64,000 nucleotides of DNA from Caulobacteraceae bacterium (lineage in GTDB: Bacteria; Pseudomonadota; Alphaproteobacteria; Caulobacterales; Caulobacteraceae), in assembly GCA_019695035.1 (NCBI GenBank), contig JAIBAU010000002.1, positions 124,001 through 188,000 of the forward strand. Reading direction: 5' to 3'. Both the position numbers and the translations under genes were made by a program. A model generated the notes under the pieces. It was given only the letters and a program-made list of their open reading frames with translations, had not been told where the DNA came from and made no database searches. Positions 49,270-57,239 of this stretch are shown here, in pieces. Within the stretch, counting starts at the first letter, position 1. Each line of letters opens with the position of its first letter.

Positions 49270-50838
49270 ATGTCAGTAGCATCTCGCCTGAAGAGCGCCT
49301 CCCGCGACGCCGCTGGCCTGCAGGCCCTGGCGGCCGACGCCGCGCGCACGCTTGCTCCTCCGCAGCCCCCGGCGAACCGCCGCGGTCCCCTGCGTCCGCA
49401 GAAGCTGGTGTCCTCCCGGGCCCGCAACGCCGGCCGCCTGGCCGTGCGCTTCTTCTCCGCCGCCGACATGGCGGTGATCGTCCTGCTCGCCATCACCACC
49501 GCCGCCGCCGCGATCGCCGGCCCCTTGCTGGCGGCCCCGGTCCGTTCGGTCCTGCCCCTGACCGCGGCCACGGCTGTGGCCATCTGGGCCGTCGGAGCCT
49601 TCGGCCTCTACGGCTTCGGCCGCAGCGAACGGCTGGCGGTTCACCTGCTCAAGCTGGCCGGGGCCTTCGGCCTGGCGGGCGTCGCCGGCCTGGCCGTCGA
49701 CCTGCTGACCGGCGGCGCCGGAGCGGGCGCACTGGGCCTCGTCATCTGGCTCGCCCTCAGCTTCATGACCGTGCACATGCTGCACGTTTGGTGGTGGGCG
49801 ACCGTCCGGGCCTGGCGGCGCAACGGAAAGCTGACGCCCAACGTCGTCGTCGTCGGAGCCACGCGCCATGCCGAGCGTCTGATCAAGGCCGCGATGGCCC
49901 GCCGGGACGTGAACGTCATCGGCGTCTTCGACGACCGCCTCAGCCGCAACCCCGACAGCGTCGGCGGCGTGCCGGTGCTCGGCGACACGGCCTCTCTTCT
50001 GAACCACCGGATCACCCCCTACGTGGACCGCGTGGTGGTGGCCCTGGACCCCTCCGCCAAGGGCCGGGTGCGCGAACTCACGGATCGTCTCCGGGTGTTG
50101 CCCAACGAGGTCTCGTTGCTGGTCGATCTGGAGTCCGAGGAAGGCCGCGCCGCCGCCCTCACCCGCCTCGCCGACGCGCCGCTGGCCCGCGTCTCCGGCC
50201 ACTCGGAGGACGACCGCGCCGCCTGGTGGAAGCGGGTCCAGGATCTGGCCATCGGCTCCGCCGCTCTGGTCCTGCTCGCCCCGGCCATGCTCGTCATCGC
50301 GCTGCTGGTGAAGCTCTCGAGCCCGGGCCCCGTGTTCTTCCGCCAGGTCCGGCAGGGCTTCAACAATGAGGAATTCCGCGTCTGGAAATTCCGCACCATG
50401 CGGGTTGAGACCGCCTCCGGTCCGACCGAGATCGGCAAGCGCAAGGTCCGTCAGGTCGAGACCGACGATCCCCGCGTCACCCGCGTCGGACGCTTCCTGC
50501 GCCTGTCCAGCCTCGACGAATTGCCCCAGCTCTTCAACGTCCTGCGCGGCGAGATGAGCCTGGTGGGTCCGCGCCCCCACGCCGTCGGAACCATGACCGG
50601 CGAGGAGGAGACCGCGACCCTCATCAAGGAGTACGCCCACCGCCACCGGATCAAGCCCGGCATGACTGGATGGGCCGCCATCAAGGGTTCGCGCGGGCCC
50701 CTGCACGAAGCCGCCGACGTCAAGCGGCGCGTCGCCCTCGACATCGAATACATCGAGCGCCAGTCGTTCTGGCTCGATCTCTACATCATGGCCATGACCG
50801 TCCCCTGCCTGCTGGGCGACCGTCAGGCCGTGCGCTGA
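49270..50838 (+). CDS. hfsE: Polyprenyl-phosphate hexose-1-phosphate transferase (HfsE-like), holdfast initiation
   Basis: 522 aa from the ATG at 49270; a TTG at 49222 and an ATG at 49240 lie in the same frame. Four to five N-terminal membrane helices and a nucleotide-binding-like middle ([27 protein letters not shown]). The catalytic PHPT domain follows: [56 protein letters not shown] and [10 protein letters not shown]. It puts the first sugar phosphate on undecaprenyl phosphate. It starts the four-gene rightward hfsEFGH run. Confidence 0.9.
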   Translation: MSVASRLKSASRDAAGLQALAADAARTLAPPQPPANRRGPLRPQKLVSSRARNAGRLAVRFFSAADMAVIVLLAITTAAAAIAGPLLAAPVRSVLPLTAATAVAIWAVGAFGLYGFGRSERLAVHLLKLAGAFGLAGVAGLAVDLLTGGAGAGALGLVIWLALSFMTVHMLHVWWWATVRAWRRNGKLTPNVVVVGATRHAERLIKAAMARRDVNVIGVFDDRLSRNPDSVGGVPVLGDTASLLNHRITPYVDRVVVALDPSAKGRVRELTDRLRVLPNEVSLLVDLESEEGRAAALTRLADAPLARVSGHSEDDRAAWWKRVQDLAIGSAALVLLAPAMLVIALLVKLSSPGPVFFRQVRQGFNNEEFRVWKFRTMRVETASGPTEIGKRKVRQVETDDPRVTRVGRFLRLSSLDELPQLFNVLRGEMSLVGPRPHAVGTMTGEEETATLIKEYAHRHRIKPGMTGWAAIKGSRGPLHEAADVKRRVALDIEYIERQSFWLDLYIMAMTVPCLLGDRQAVR

Positions 50839-50846
50839 GGCCGCCC

Positions 50847-52295
50847 ATGTTCTGGCGCGGGGTCTGGGGCTATCTGCCCGCCAATATCGTCCAGGCGCTG
50901 GTGGGCTTCGGCTCCATCCTGGTCTTCACCCGCCTGCTGACCCCTGAGGAGTTCGGCCAGTACGCCCTGGGCTTCTCGGTCATGACCCTGACGCACACCT
51001 GCCTGTTCACCTGGCTGGAAGCCGCCATGGCGCGGTTCTGGGCGGCGCAGAAGGACCCGCAGTCCCTGGCCGACCATTTCGCCACGCTCTACCGCGCCTT
51101 CGCCTGGCTCGCGGCGGCCTTCGTCCCGGCCGCCGCCATCGGGCTCTGGCTCTGGCCCGCCGGCGCCGGAGTGAAATGGGCCGCCGCCGCGGGCTTGTCC
51201 TCGATCCTGGCCCGTTCCGTCGTGCGCATCGCCCAGGAACGGCGGCGCGCCGCGGGCATGGTGGGCGCGAGCGTTCGGCTGGACATTACCCAGAACGCCG
51301 GCGGCTTCGGCTTCGGCGCAGCCTTCGCCCTGCTGGGTCTGGGCGGATCGGCTCCCCTCCTGGGGATGCTCGCGGCTGCGCTGGTCTGCATGCCTTTCGC
51401 CCTGCCGCGCGAGTTGGCGGCGACCCAAGGCGGAAACCTGGACTGGCAGAGACTCAAGCGTTACGCCGCCTACGGTTTCCCGGTCTCCGCGGCCATGATC
51501 CTCGCCCTCGTCCTGGCGTCGTCGGACCGTTTCCTCATCGCCGCCTTCCTCAACGAGGCCAGCGTCGGCGCCTACCACGCGGCCTACAGCCTTTCGAACC
51601 GGACGCTAGACATCATCTTCCTCTGGCTCGGCGCGGCGGGAGGCCCGGCCATGGTCATGGCGCTCGAGCGCGGAGGGCGCGAAGCCCTGGAGAAGGCCGC
51701 TCGCGAACAGGTTTCGACCATCCTGCTGATCACTGTTCCGGCGGCGGCCGGCCTCGCCCTCGTCGCCCGGCCGCTGGCCGAGGTCATGGTGGGCGAAGGT
51801 CTCCGGGACGCCGCCGCGCAGGTGACCCCCTGGATCGCGCTGGCCGGGTTCTTCGGAGGCCTGGCCACCCACTACCTGCTGCAGGCCTTCACCCTGGGTC
51901 ACAGGACGCGGCTGCTTCTGCTGGCCTCCTGCGTTCCCGTGATCGCCAATCTGGCGCTGAACCTCGTCCTCATCCCCCGCTTCGGCCTGATCGGCGCGGC
52001 CTGGACGACGGCCGCCACCTATGCCTTCGCCGCGGCCAGCTACTGGACGCTTGGGCGCCGCGCGATGGCCCTGCCCATCCCCGTGGATACTCTGCTGAAG
52101 GCGGGCGCGGCTACCGGCCTGATGGCCATGACCGTGATGACCGTGCCGCCGGTGGGAGGTCTTCTGGAACTCGCCCTGAAGGCCGGCCTGGGGGCTGTGA
52201 CCTACGCGTTGGCGGCCTTGGCGTTTGACGTCGCAAACGTGCGCGGGCCGGCTTCACGGGTCTTCAAGGCGGTTCAGGCAAGGTGGGCCACATGA
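50847..52295 (+). CDS. hfsF: Wzx-type polysaccharide flippase (HfsF-like)
   Basis: 482 aa from the ATG at 50847, 8 bp after the hfsE stop. About 12-14 membrane helices of the MATE/Wzx (polysaccharide transport) family: FWRGVWGYLPANIVQALVGFGSILVFTRLLTPEEFGQYAL at the start in outline, with FTRLLTPEEFGQYALG as the diagnostic loop. ASSDRFLIAAFLNEASVGAYHAAYSL is also typical. It flips the lipid-linked repeat unit across the inner membrane. Its stop overlaps the next start (ATGA). Confidence 0.88.
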   Translation: MFWRGVWGYLPANIVQALVGFGSILVFTRLLTPEEFGQYALGFSVMTLTHTCLFTWLEAAMARFWAAQKDPQSLADHFATLYRAFAWLAAAFVPAAAIGLWLWPAGAGVKWAAAAGLSSILARSVVRIAQERRRAAGMVGASVRLDITQNAGGFGFGAAFALLGLGGSAPLLGMLAAALVCMPFALPRELAATQGGNLDWQRLKRYAAYGFPVSAAMILALVLASSDRFLIAAFLNEASVGAYHAAYSLSNRTLDIIFLWLGAAGGPAMVMALERGGREALEKAAREQVSTILLITVPAAAGLALVARPLAEVMVGEGLRDAAAQVTPWIALAGFFGGLATHYLLQAFTLGHRTRLLLLASCVPVIANLALNLVLIPRFGLIGAAWTTAATYAFAAASYWTLGRRAMALPIPVDTLLKAGAATGLMAMTVMTVPPVGGLLELALKAGLGAVTYALAALAFDVANVRGPASRVFKAVQARWAT

Positions 52296-53239
52296 AGGCT
52301 CCGCCGCGAAACGAGACCCGGGTCGCCAACCCCGCCTGGAAAGCAGCCCGTCCGGCTGTTTCCGTCCTCGTGCCCTTTCTGGGCGACGACCCAAGCGAGC
52401 TGCTGCAGCGCCTGGACGAGGAAGCCGCCATTCTCGGGGGCTCGGTCGAGGTGATCGCTCTCGACGACGGCTCGTCCGACGCCGGCCTCTCCGCGCAGGT
52501 CCGGTCCGTGGTGCGCGGCATGCGACTGCCGGCCTGTCTCGTCACCCTCCGCCGCAACGAAGGGCGCTCCCGCGGCCGCAATCGCCTCGCCGGCCACGCC
52601 CGGGGCGGCAGTTTCCTGTTCCTCGACGCCGACATGCGGCCGGACCATCGGCGATTCCTGCAGACCTGGGCCGACCTGGTCGCACGCGAAGACCCGGCGG
52701 TGGCCTTCGGCGGCTTCTCCCTCGACCAGGCTCCCGCCGACGCGGCGTTCGCAGTGCATCGGGCCATGTCCCTGCGCGCCGAGTGCGTGCCCTTCACCGA
52801 ACGGGCGCGCCAACCGGAGAAGTACGTCTACACGTCCAACCTCCTGGTCCGGCGGGACGCCTTCGAAGCCGAAGCATTCGCATCGGACTTCAGCGGCTGG
52901 GGCTGGGAAGATGTCGAATGGGGCATGCGGATCGCGCGTCGCTTCCGTGTCCTGCACCTCGACAATCCTGCCAGCCACCTGGGCCTCGACACCGTCGACG
53001 GGCTGGCCCGCAAGTACGAGCAGTCGGTCGAGAACTTCGGTCGGGTGGTGCGCCGGCACCCGCAGATCGTGAGCCGCTACCCCAGCTACCGCGCGGCCCG
53101 GCTTCTCAAGCGCGCGCCGGGGCTGCCGGCCTGGCGCGGATGGCTCAAGCGGCTCGCCCTCTCCGGCGGCCTGCCGGTCAGCGCACGCGCCTTCTCCCTG
53201 CGCCTGTACCGCGCCGCCCTCTACGCCGAGGCCGTATGA
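52292..53239 (+). CDS. hfsG: Family 2 glycosyltransferase (HfsG-like)
   Basis: 315 aa from the ATG at 52292 overlapping the hfsF stop; a GTG three codons earlier is less likely. GT-A fold: VSVLVPFLGDDP, VIALDDGSSDAG, then FLFLDADMRPDH (the metal-binding DxD-type motif) and SGWGWEDVEWGMRIARRF, whose Glu-Asp is the catalytic base region. It adds a sugar to the lipid-linked intermediate; in Caulobacter HfsG adds N-acetylglucosamine-type residues. Coupled to hfsH (ATGA). Confidence 0.88.
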   Translation: MKAPPRNETRVANPAWKAARPAVSVLVPFLGDDPSELLQRLDEEAAILGGSVEVIALDDGSSDAGLSAQVRSVVRGMRLPACLVTLRRNEGRSRGRNRLAGHARGGSFLFLDADMRPDHRRFLQTWADLVAREDPAVAFGGFSLDQAPADAAFAVHRAMSLRAECVPFTERARQPEKYVYTSNLLVRRDAFEAEAFASDFSGWGWEDVEWGMRIARRFRVLHLDNPASHLGLDTVDGLARKYEQSVENFGRVVRRHPQIVSRYPSYRAARLLKRAPGLPAWRGWLKRLALSGGLPVSARAFSLRLYRAALYAEAV

Positions 53240-54027
53240 CCGACGCCGACTACATCTACAGTCCGACGGAAACGCTGTTCGACAAGGTTCGCCGGAAGGT
53301 CAGTCGATTTGTCGAACGACGGCCCGCGCGGTTCTCCTTTGCCCGCCCGACCCTCTCCATCAGCTTCGATGACGCTCCGGTGACGGCCCTGCGCGCCGGC
53401 GCTGGCATCCTGGAAGCCGCAGGCGTGCGGGGCACCTTCTACATCTCGGCGGGTCTGGGCGGTCGTGACAGTCCTATGGGGATCTACGCCGGAATGGAGG
53501 AGGTCCTCCGTGTAGCCCGGGCCGGCCACGAGGTGGGTTGCCACACGTTCAGCCATCTGGATTGCGGGCGATCCGAGCGCGACGTGATCGCCTGCGATGT
53601 CGAGCTCAACGCGGCCACCCTGGCGGAGCACGGCCTCAAGCCGGAGACCTTCGCCTACCCCTATGGGGAGATTTCCCCCCTGGCGAAGAGGACGCTGGGT
53701 GATCGCTTCCGCGCCCTGAGAACAGTCAACGCGGGGATGATCCACGGCGAGGCCGATCTCGCGGCCCTGCCCGGCGTGGGCGTCGAGGGTCCCGACGGGC
53801 CCGCGAAGGCTCGAAAGTGGCTGGACAAGGCCGGTCGACGAAACGGCTGGATCATCCTCTTCACCCACGACGTCCGGCCGGAACCGTCGGCATGGGGCTG
53901 CACGCCCGACGATCTGGAAGCGTTGGTCCAGGAAGCCCTGGCGGCCGGGTTCGACGTGGCGCCGGTCGAAGTGGCCCTGTCCCGCGGACTTCGGACGTCC
54001 GGGCAGGCGCGCCGGCCGGTCGGCTAG
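53236..54027 (+). CDS. hfsH: Polysaccharide deacetylase (HfsH-like)
   Basis: 263 aa from the ATG at 53236 overlapping the hfsG stop. NodB-homology carbohydrate esterase: LSISFDDAPVTA carries the catalytic Asp pair, GCHTFSHLDCG the metal His residues, and ETFAYPYGE the third motif; ILFTHDV near the C-terminus completes the site. In Caulobacter, HfsH removes acetyl groups from holdfast GlcNAc units, which governs adhesion and cohesion. No signal peptide, so it acts in the cytoplasm. Convergent with hfsB, sharing CTAG. Confidence 0.9.
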   Translation: MTDADYIYSPTETLFDKVRRKVSRFVERRPARFSFARPTLSISFDDAPVTALRAGAGILEAAGVRGTFYISAGLGGRDSPMGIYAGMEEVLRVARAGHEVGCHTFSHLDCGRSERDVIACDVELNAATLAEHGLKPETFAYPYGEISPLAKRTLGDRFRALRTVNAGMIHGEADLAALPGVGVEGPDGPAKARKWLDKAGRRNGWIILFTHDVRPEPSAWGCTPDDLEALVQEALAAGFDVAPVEVALSRGLRTSGQARRPVG

Positions 54028-54713
54028 GCGCGGCTGCGCAGGTCGGCTTCGGCCACCCGGTTGAAAACCATGCCCGCCACCTTCCCGCCGGCGGCTTCCA
54101 GCGCATCCCGCAGGGCCGCCGGATCGCCGACGCCGGTCTCGTCCGCCGCCACGACCAGTATGCTGGCGTCCACATGGGGAGCCAGGGCGATCGATGCGTC
54201 CGAACGATCGGCGGCGGGGCTGTCGACAATCACGTAATCGGCGTGCTTGCGCATGGCCTCCCAATAGCGACCCGACGCCAGGAACTGGACGCGCTGGGCC
54301 GCGTGCAGCGCCTCGCCGCGCAGCCGCGTCACCCACAGCCGGCCGCCGAGCACGGCCCGGGCCTGCAGGAGCCGCGAATCCGCCAGCGGCCGGCCATGCC
54401 GGTCCTTCAGCGGAGGCTGGATGGTGAAGAAGGCCGATCCGTCCGGTGACGCCGATGCCAGGCCCTGGACGGGACCGAAGCGATGGGGCTCGAGGCCGAC
54501 CGTGTTCAACTGGCTCTGATCGTAGACGTCGGCGTCGATCAGCCAGGCTGGTCGACGCCCCCTCACCGCGGCGAGACGCGCGAACTCGCGGGCGACAGTC
54601 GAGCCCCCCTCCCCCGTGCGCGCGGAGACGAACTGGAGCACGCGCCCCCGCCCCGGCGCCGGAGGCCCCAGCGCCGCCCACAGGTCGGCCATTTCCGCAG
54701 TGAGATCGACCAT
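54024..54713 (-). CDS. hfsB: BY-kinase-like P-loop protein with altered Walker A (HfsB-like)
   Basis: 229 aa. The fold is that of the cytoplasmic domain of Wzc/CpsD: LQFVSARTGEGGSTVAREFARLA, PAWLIDADVYDQSQLN (Walker A'-like) and YVIVDSPAADRSDASIAL (Walker B). The P-loop reads GEGGST where tyrosine kinases have GEGKST, so the phosphate-binding lysine is missing. No tyrosine cluster at the C-terminus. It probably serves as a structural partner of HfsA rather than an active kinase. It lies downstream of hfsA on the same strand. Confidence 0.85.
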   Translation of the reverse strand: MVDLTAEMADLWAALGPPAPGRGRVLQFVSARTGEGGSTVAREFARLAAVRGRRPAWLIDADVYDQSQLNTVGLEPHRFGPVQGLASASPDGSAFFTIQPPLKDRHGRPLADSRLLQARAVLGGRLWVTRLRGEALHAAQRVQFLASGRYWEAMRKHADYVIVDSPAADRSDASIALAPHVDASILVVAADETGVGDPAALRDALEAAGGKVAGMVFNRVAEADLRSRA

Positions 54714-54770
54714 CCGAATCGTAAGCTTTACGCACTCAAGGCCGCCAGCATACGCGCGTTGCGCGTATCG

Positions 54771-56276
54771 TCAGCGCGACTTCATCGTCGCGGTCGCCAG
54801 CACCGGAATGTCGAGGGTCCGCTCCGCGACTTCCGCGCTGGCGAAGCCCGGCCTGAGGAATACCCGCAGCAGACCCGCGCAGAGCGCCGTGAAGGCCGCA
54901 AACAGGAACGCACCGATGAAAGCAATCTTGCGCAGGCTTTCGCCGTTGCCTGGGGTCTGAGCCCTTTCGACGACCCGGATGTTATCCTCCGCCGCCTCGC
55001 TCAACTCGTTGGCGGAACGGATCTCCTCCTGGCGCGTCGCCAGCGCCTTCACGTTGGCCTGCAGCACATCCCGCTCCACCGCCAGATTGTTGTATTCCGC
55101 TTCCAGGCTGGTCAGCTGCTGTTGGCGTTCGGTGATGGACGCCAATTGCCGCTGCAGTTCAGCCCGCCGCGAGATGAGGGAGGCAATCTCGCCCTCGGTC
55201 TGTATCCGGGTCTGCTCGACCGCCTGCCAGACAGGGTTCGCCCCAACCCGCCGGTCCTTGTCGCCGTTGGCTCCACCGGAGGCGATGAGTTGCTGCAGTT
55301 CCGCGATCTTCGCGTCGATGTCACGCACCGGCTGACTGTCCGCACGGTAGCGCGAAAGCAGATCCTGGCGTTCGACCCGAAGCGCCGTAAGCCTCGCAGG
55401 GCCCGTCATGTCGATATCCCGCTGCAGTCCGATTTCGGAAGGGGTCTGGGACAGGCTGGGCTGCAACCCCGCCAGGCGGCCCTGGGCCTCCCGGAGCCTG
55501 GCTTCAACCATGAAGCGCTCAGTCAGGACGGCTCCGTAAAGCGTGGACAGCGAGGTCTTGTCGGAGGGGAAGTCGCCGATCCCGTTTTCGTTCAGGAAGC
55601 TGTCGTACCGATCGTTGGCGTCGGCCAGGCGCGACTCGAACGCCTGCCGCTGCCGGGCGAGTTCCGGAGCCGAGGAATCCCGGAACACTTCCTTCCGGTA
55701 CACCAGATACTCAGCGATGACCGCATTCAGGATCCGCGCTGCCGCCTCCGGGTTCTTATGCCTGAACGTAAGACGGATCGCCCCGGTCTTGGGCGGGGCA
55801 TGAATGCCCAGGCTGTCGCCCAGCATTTTCGCCGCTGCAGCCTCGATCTCGGTCTTCTTTCGACCGCTGGCCTCACGGAAAGCCGACGCCAGTTTCGGAT
55901 CGAGGGTGGCCAGGCCGACCTTGGCGACCACCCGCCGGCGAAGGGCTTCCGAATTGAGAATCTCGACCTCGGAAAGGACGATGTCCTCGATCGCCGGCGC
56001 GGAACCGCGCGCCGCCTCTCCCTGGATGGGCTGGTAGACGTACTCCTGTCCCAGGCCCACGATAACGGACGCCCGCGCCGTGTATGTCTTCGGAAGGAAC
56101 ATGGCCGCAGCGCCGCCGGCTACGAACAGCACGGCGAAGATGAGGATCATCGTGCCCAGGTCGCGCCACAGCAGTGTCAGGACGTCGGCGGCGGAATAAC
56201 GCACGCGCACCGTCCTGCTCACGCCGGGGCCCGACGGGAGTGGCCGACCACCGGTCCAGGGACCAGAACTGCGCAT
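54771..56276 (-). CDS. hfsA: Wzz/GumC-family chain-length and export protein (HfsA-like)
   Basis: 501 aa. N-terminal membrane helix LGTMILIFAVLFVAGGAAAMFLP (about residues 40-62) and a second near the C-terminus (KIAFIGAFLFAAFTALCAGLL). Between them is a large periplasmic region rich in coiled coil (ELQRQLASITERQQQLTSLEAEYNNLAVERDVLQ in outline). This is the polysaccharide co-polymerase topology. It would bridge the polymerase and the outer-membrane exporter HfsD. The frame starts with an ATG at 56276; a GTG at 56222 is possible. Divergent from hfsD. Confidence 0.88.
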   Translation of the reverse strand: MRSSGPWTGGRPLPSGPGVSRTVRVRYSAADVLTLLWRDLGTMILIFAVLFVAGGAAAMFLPKTYTARASVIVGLGQEYVYQPIQGEAARGSAPAIEDIVLSEVEILNSEALRRRVVAKVGLATLDPKLASAFREASGRKKTEIEAAAAKMLGDSLGIHAPPKTGAIRLTFRHKNPEAAARILNAVIAEYLVYRKEVFRDSSAPELARQRQAFESRLADANDRYDSFLNENGIGDFPSDKTSLSTLYGAVLTERFMVEARLREAQGRLAGLQPSLSQTPSEIGLQRDIDMTGPARLTALRVERQDLLSRYRADSQPVRDIDAKIAELQQLIASGGANGDKDRRVGANPVWQAVEQTRIQTEGEIASLISRRAELQRQLASITERQQQLTSLEAEYNNLAVERDVLQANVKALATRQEEIRSANELSEAAEDNIRVVERAQTPGNGESLRKIAFIGAFLFAAFTALCAGLLRVFLRPGFASAEVAERTLDIPVLATATMKSR

Positions 56277-56327
56277 ACGCGGACCCGACTCTGAAAAGTT
56301 AACAGCCGGAGGTTTCGGGGTTTGGCG

Positions 56328-56342
56328 TTAACCGCTGGTTAC
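56328..56342. promoter_or_regulatory. CtrA-like box between hfsA and hfsD
   Basis: TTAA (56328-56331), 7 nt, TTAC (56339-56342): 7 of 8 bases of the CtrA consensus TTAA-N7-TTAA. A second GTTAAC is nearby at 56298-56303. The position in the divergent hfsA/hfsD promoter region would fit cell-cycle control of holdfast synthesis. Inference from pattern only. Confidence 0.45.
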
Positions 56343-56392
56343 CGTTTCCCGCACGAACGTGCGCAACGATCAGTTCCGGCGACTCGCGTGCG

Positions 56393-57124
56393 ATGAACAA
56401 CCGTCGACACCTCCTGTATGGCCTCGGCGCCGCGCTCGCCGCGAGCGCCCTGCCGTCCACCGGTCTGGCGCTCGGTCCGTCCGGCCGCCAGCCGCGGCCG
56501 GCGCCCTTCACCAACATCCCCTATGCGACCTGGGACGACAGTGAACCGGACTATCTGCTTTATCCTGGCGACGAGATCGAGGTCGCGACACCGACCGCGC
56601 CGGAGTTGACGCGCACCGTCAAGGTTGGGCCGGATGGAAGGATCGCGCTTCCCCTGATCGGCCAGGTGATGGCGGCGGACCGCTCGATCAGCGAACTCGA
56701 CCAGGTGCTCAGCCAAGCTTACGCCACCCAGTTGGTGCGCCCTGTCGTGGAGATCACGCTCAAGGCCTCCGGTCCCCTGAAGGTCTTCGTCGGGGGGGAA
56801 GTCGGCACGCCGGGCGTGTTCGACATGCCCGGCGATATCGACGCCCTGCAGGCGGTGATCATGGCCGGGGGCATGAAGCCCTCCGCGAAGAGTGGAAAGG
56901 TGGTCGTCATCCGCCGCGGGCCGGGAGGCCGTCCGATGGTGCGCACCATCGACCTCGGCAAGGCGCAGGAAGGTCGGGGGGAAGCGCCGGTCCCGCTGCG
57001 CCGGTTCGACGTCATCTTCGTGCCGCGTTCATCCCTGGCCGAGATCGGGCGTTTCATGACCTCGCTGCGCGAAGCCCTGCCGGTGAGCTTCAGCTACAAC
57101 CTGGGCAACGCCTACGTCTATTAG
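56393..57124 (+). CDS. hfsD: Outer-membrane polysaccharide export protein (Wza/HfsD-like)
   Basis: 243 aa. A twin-arginine-like or ordinary signal peptide (NNRRHLLYGLGAALAASAL) precedes the polysaccharide-export domain: YLLYPGDEIEVATPTAPELTRTVKVGPDGRIALPLIG in outline, with GPDGRIALPLIGQV as signature. One SLBB domain follows (GPLKVFVGGEVGTPGVF, LQAVIMAGG). It would form the outer-membrane pore for holdfast polysaccharide. No lipobox Cys is visible. Shorter than E. coli Wza, as in Caulobacter HfsD. Confidence 0.88.
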   Translation: MNNRRHLLYGLGAALAASALPSTGLALGPSGRQPRPAPFTNIPYATWDDSEPDYLLYPGDEIEVATPTAPELTRTVKVGPDGRIALPLIGQVMAADRSISELDQVLSQAYATQLVRPVVEITLKASGPLKVFVGGEVGTPGVFDMPGDIDALQAVIMAGGMKPSAKSGKVVVIRRGPGGRPMVRTIDLGKAQEGRGEAPVPLRRFDVIFVPRSSLAEIGRFMTSLREALPVSFSYNLGNAYVY

Positions 57125-57142
57125 GGCCCGATCTGCCCGATC

Positions 57143-57167
57143 GGAACTTTCCCCCTATCGCCGCGTT
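57143..57167 (+). promoter_or_regulatory. Perfect EcfG promoter of the hybrid histidine kinase
   Basis: GGAAC (57143-57147), 16-nt spacer, CGTT (57164-57167). The predicted start site near 57174 lies after the ATG at 57171, so translation should begin at 57240. Confidence 0.78.
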
Positions 57168-57239
57168 GGGATGCGCAGGGGACGGGACAAGTTTCGAATT
57201 CATGACCCTTTTACTCGCCATCGACAGGCGTTCTCCGCG

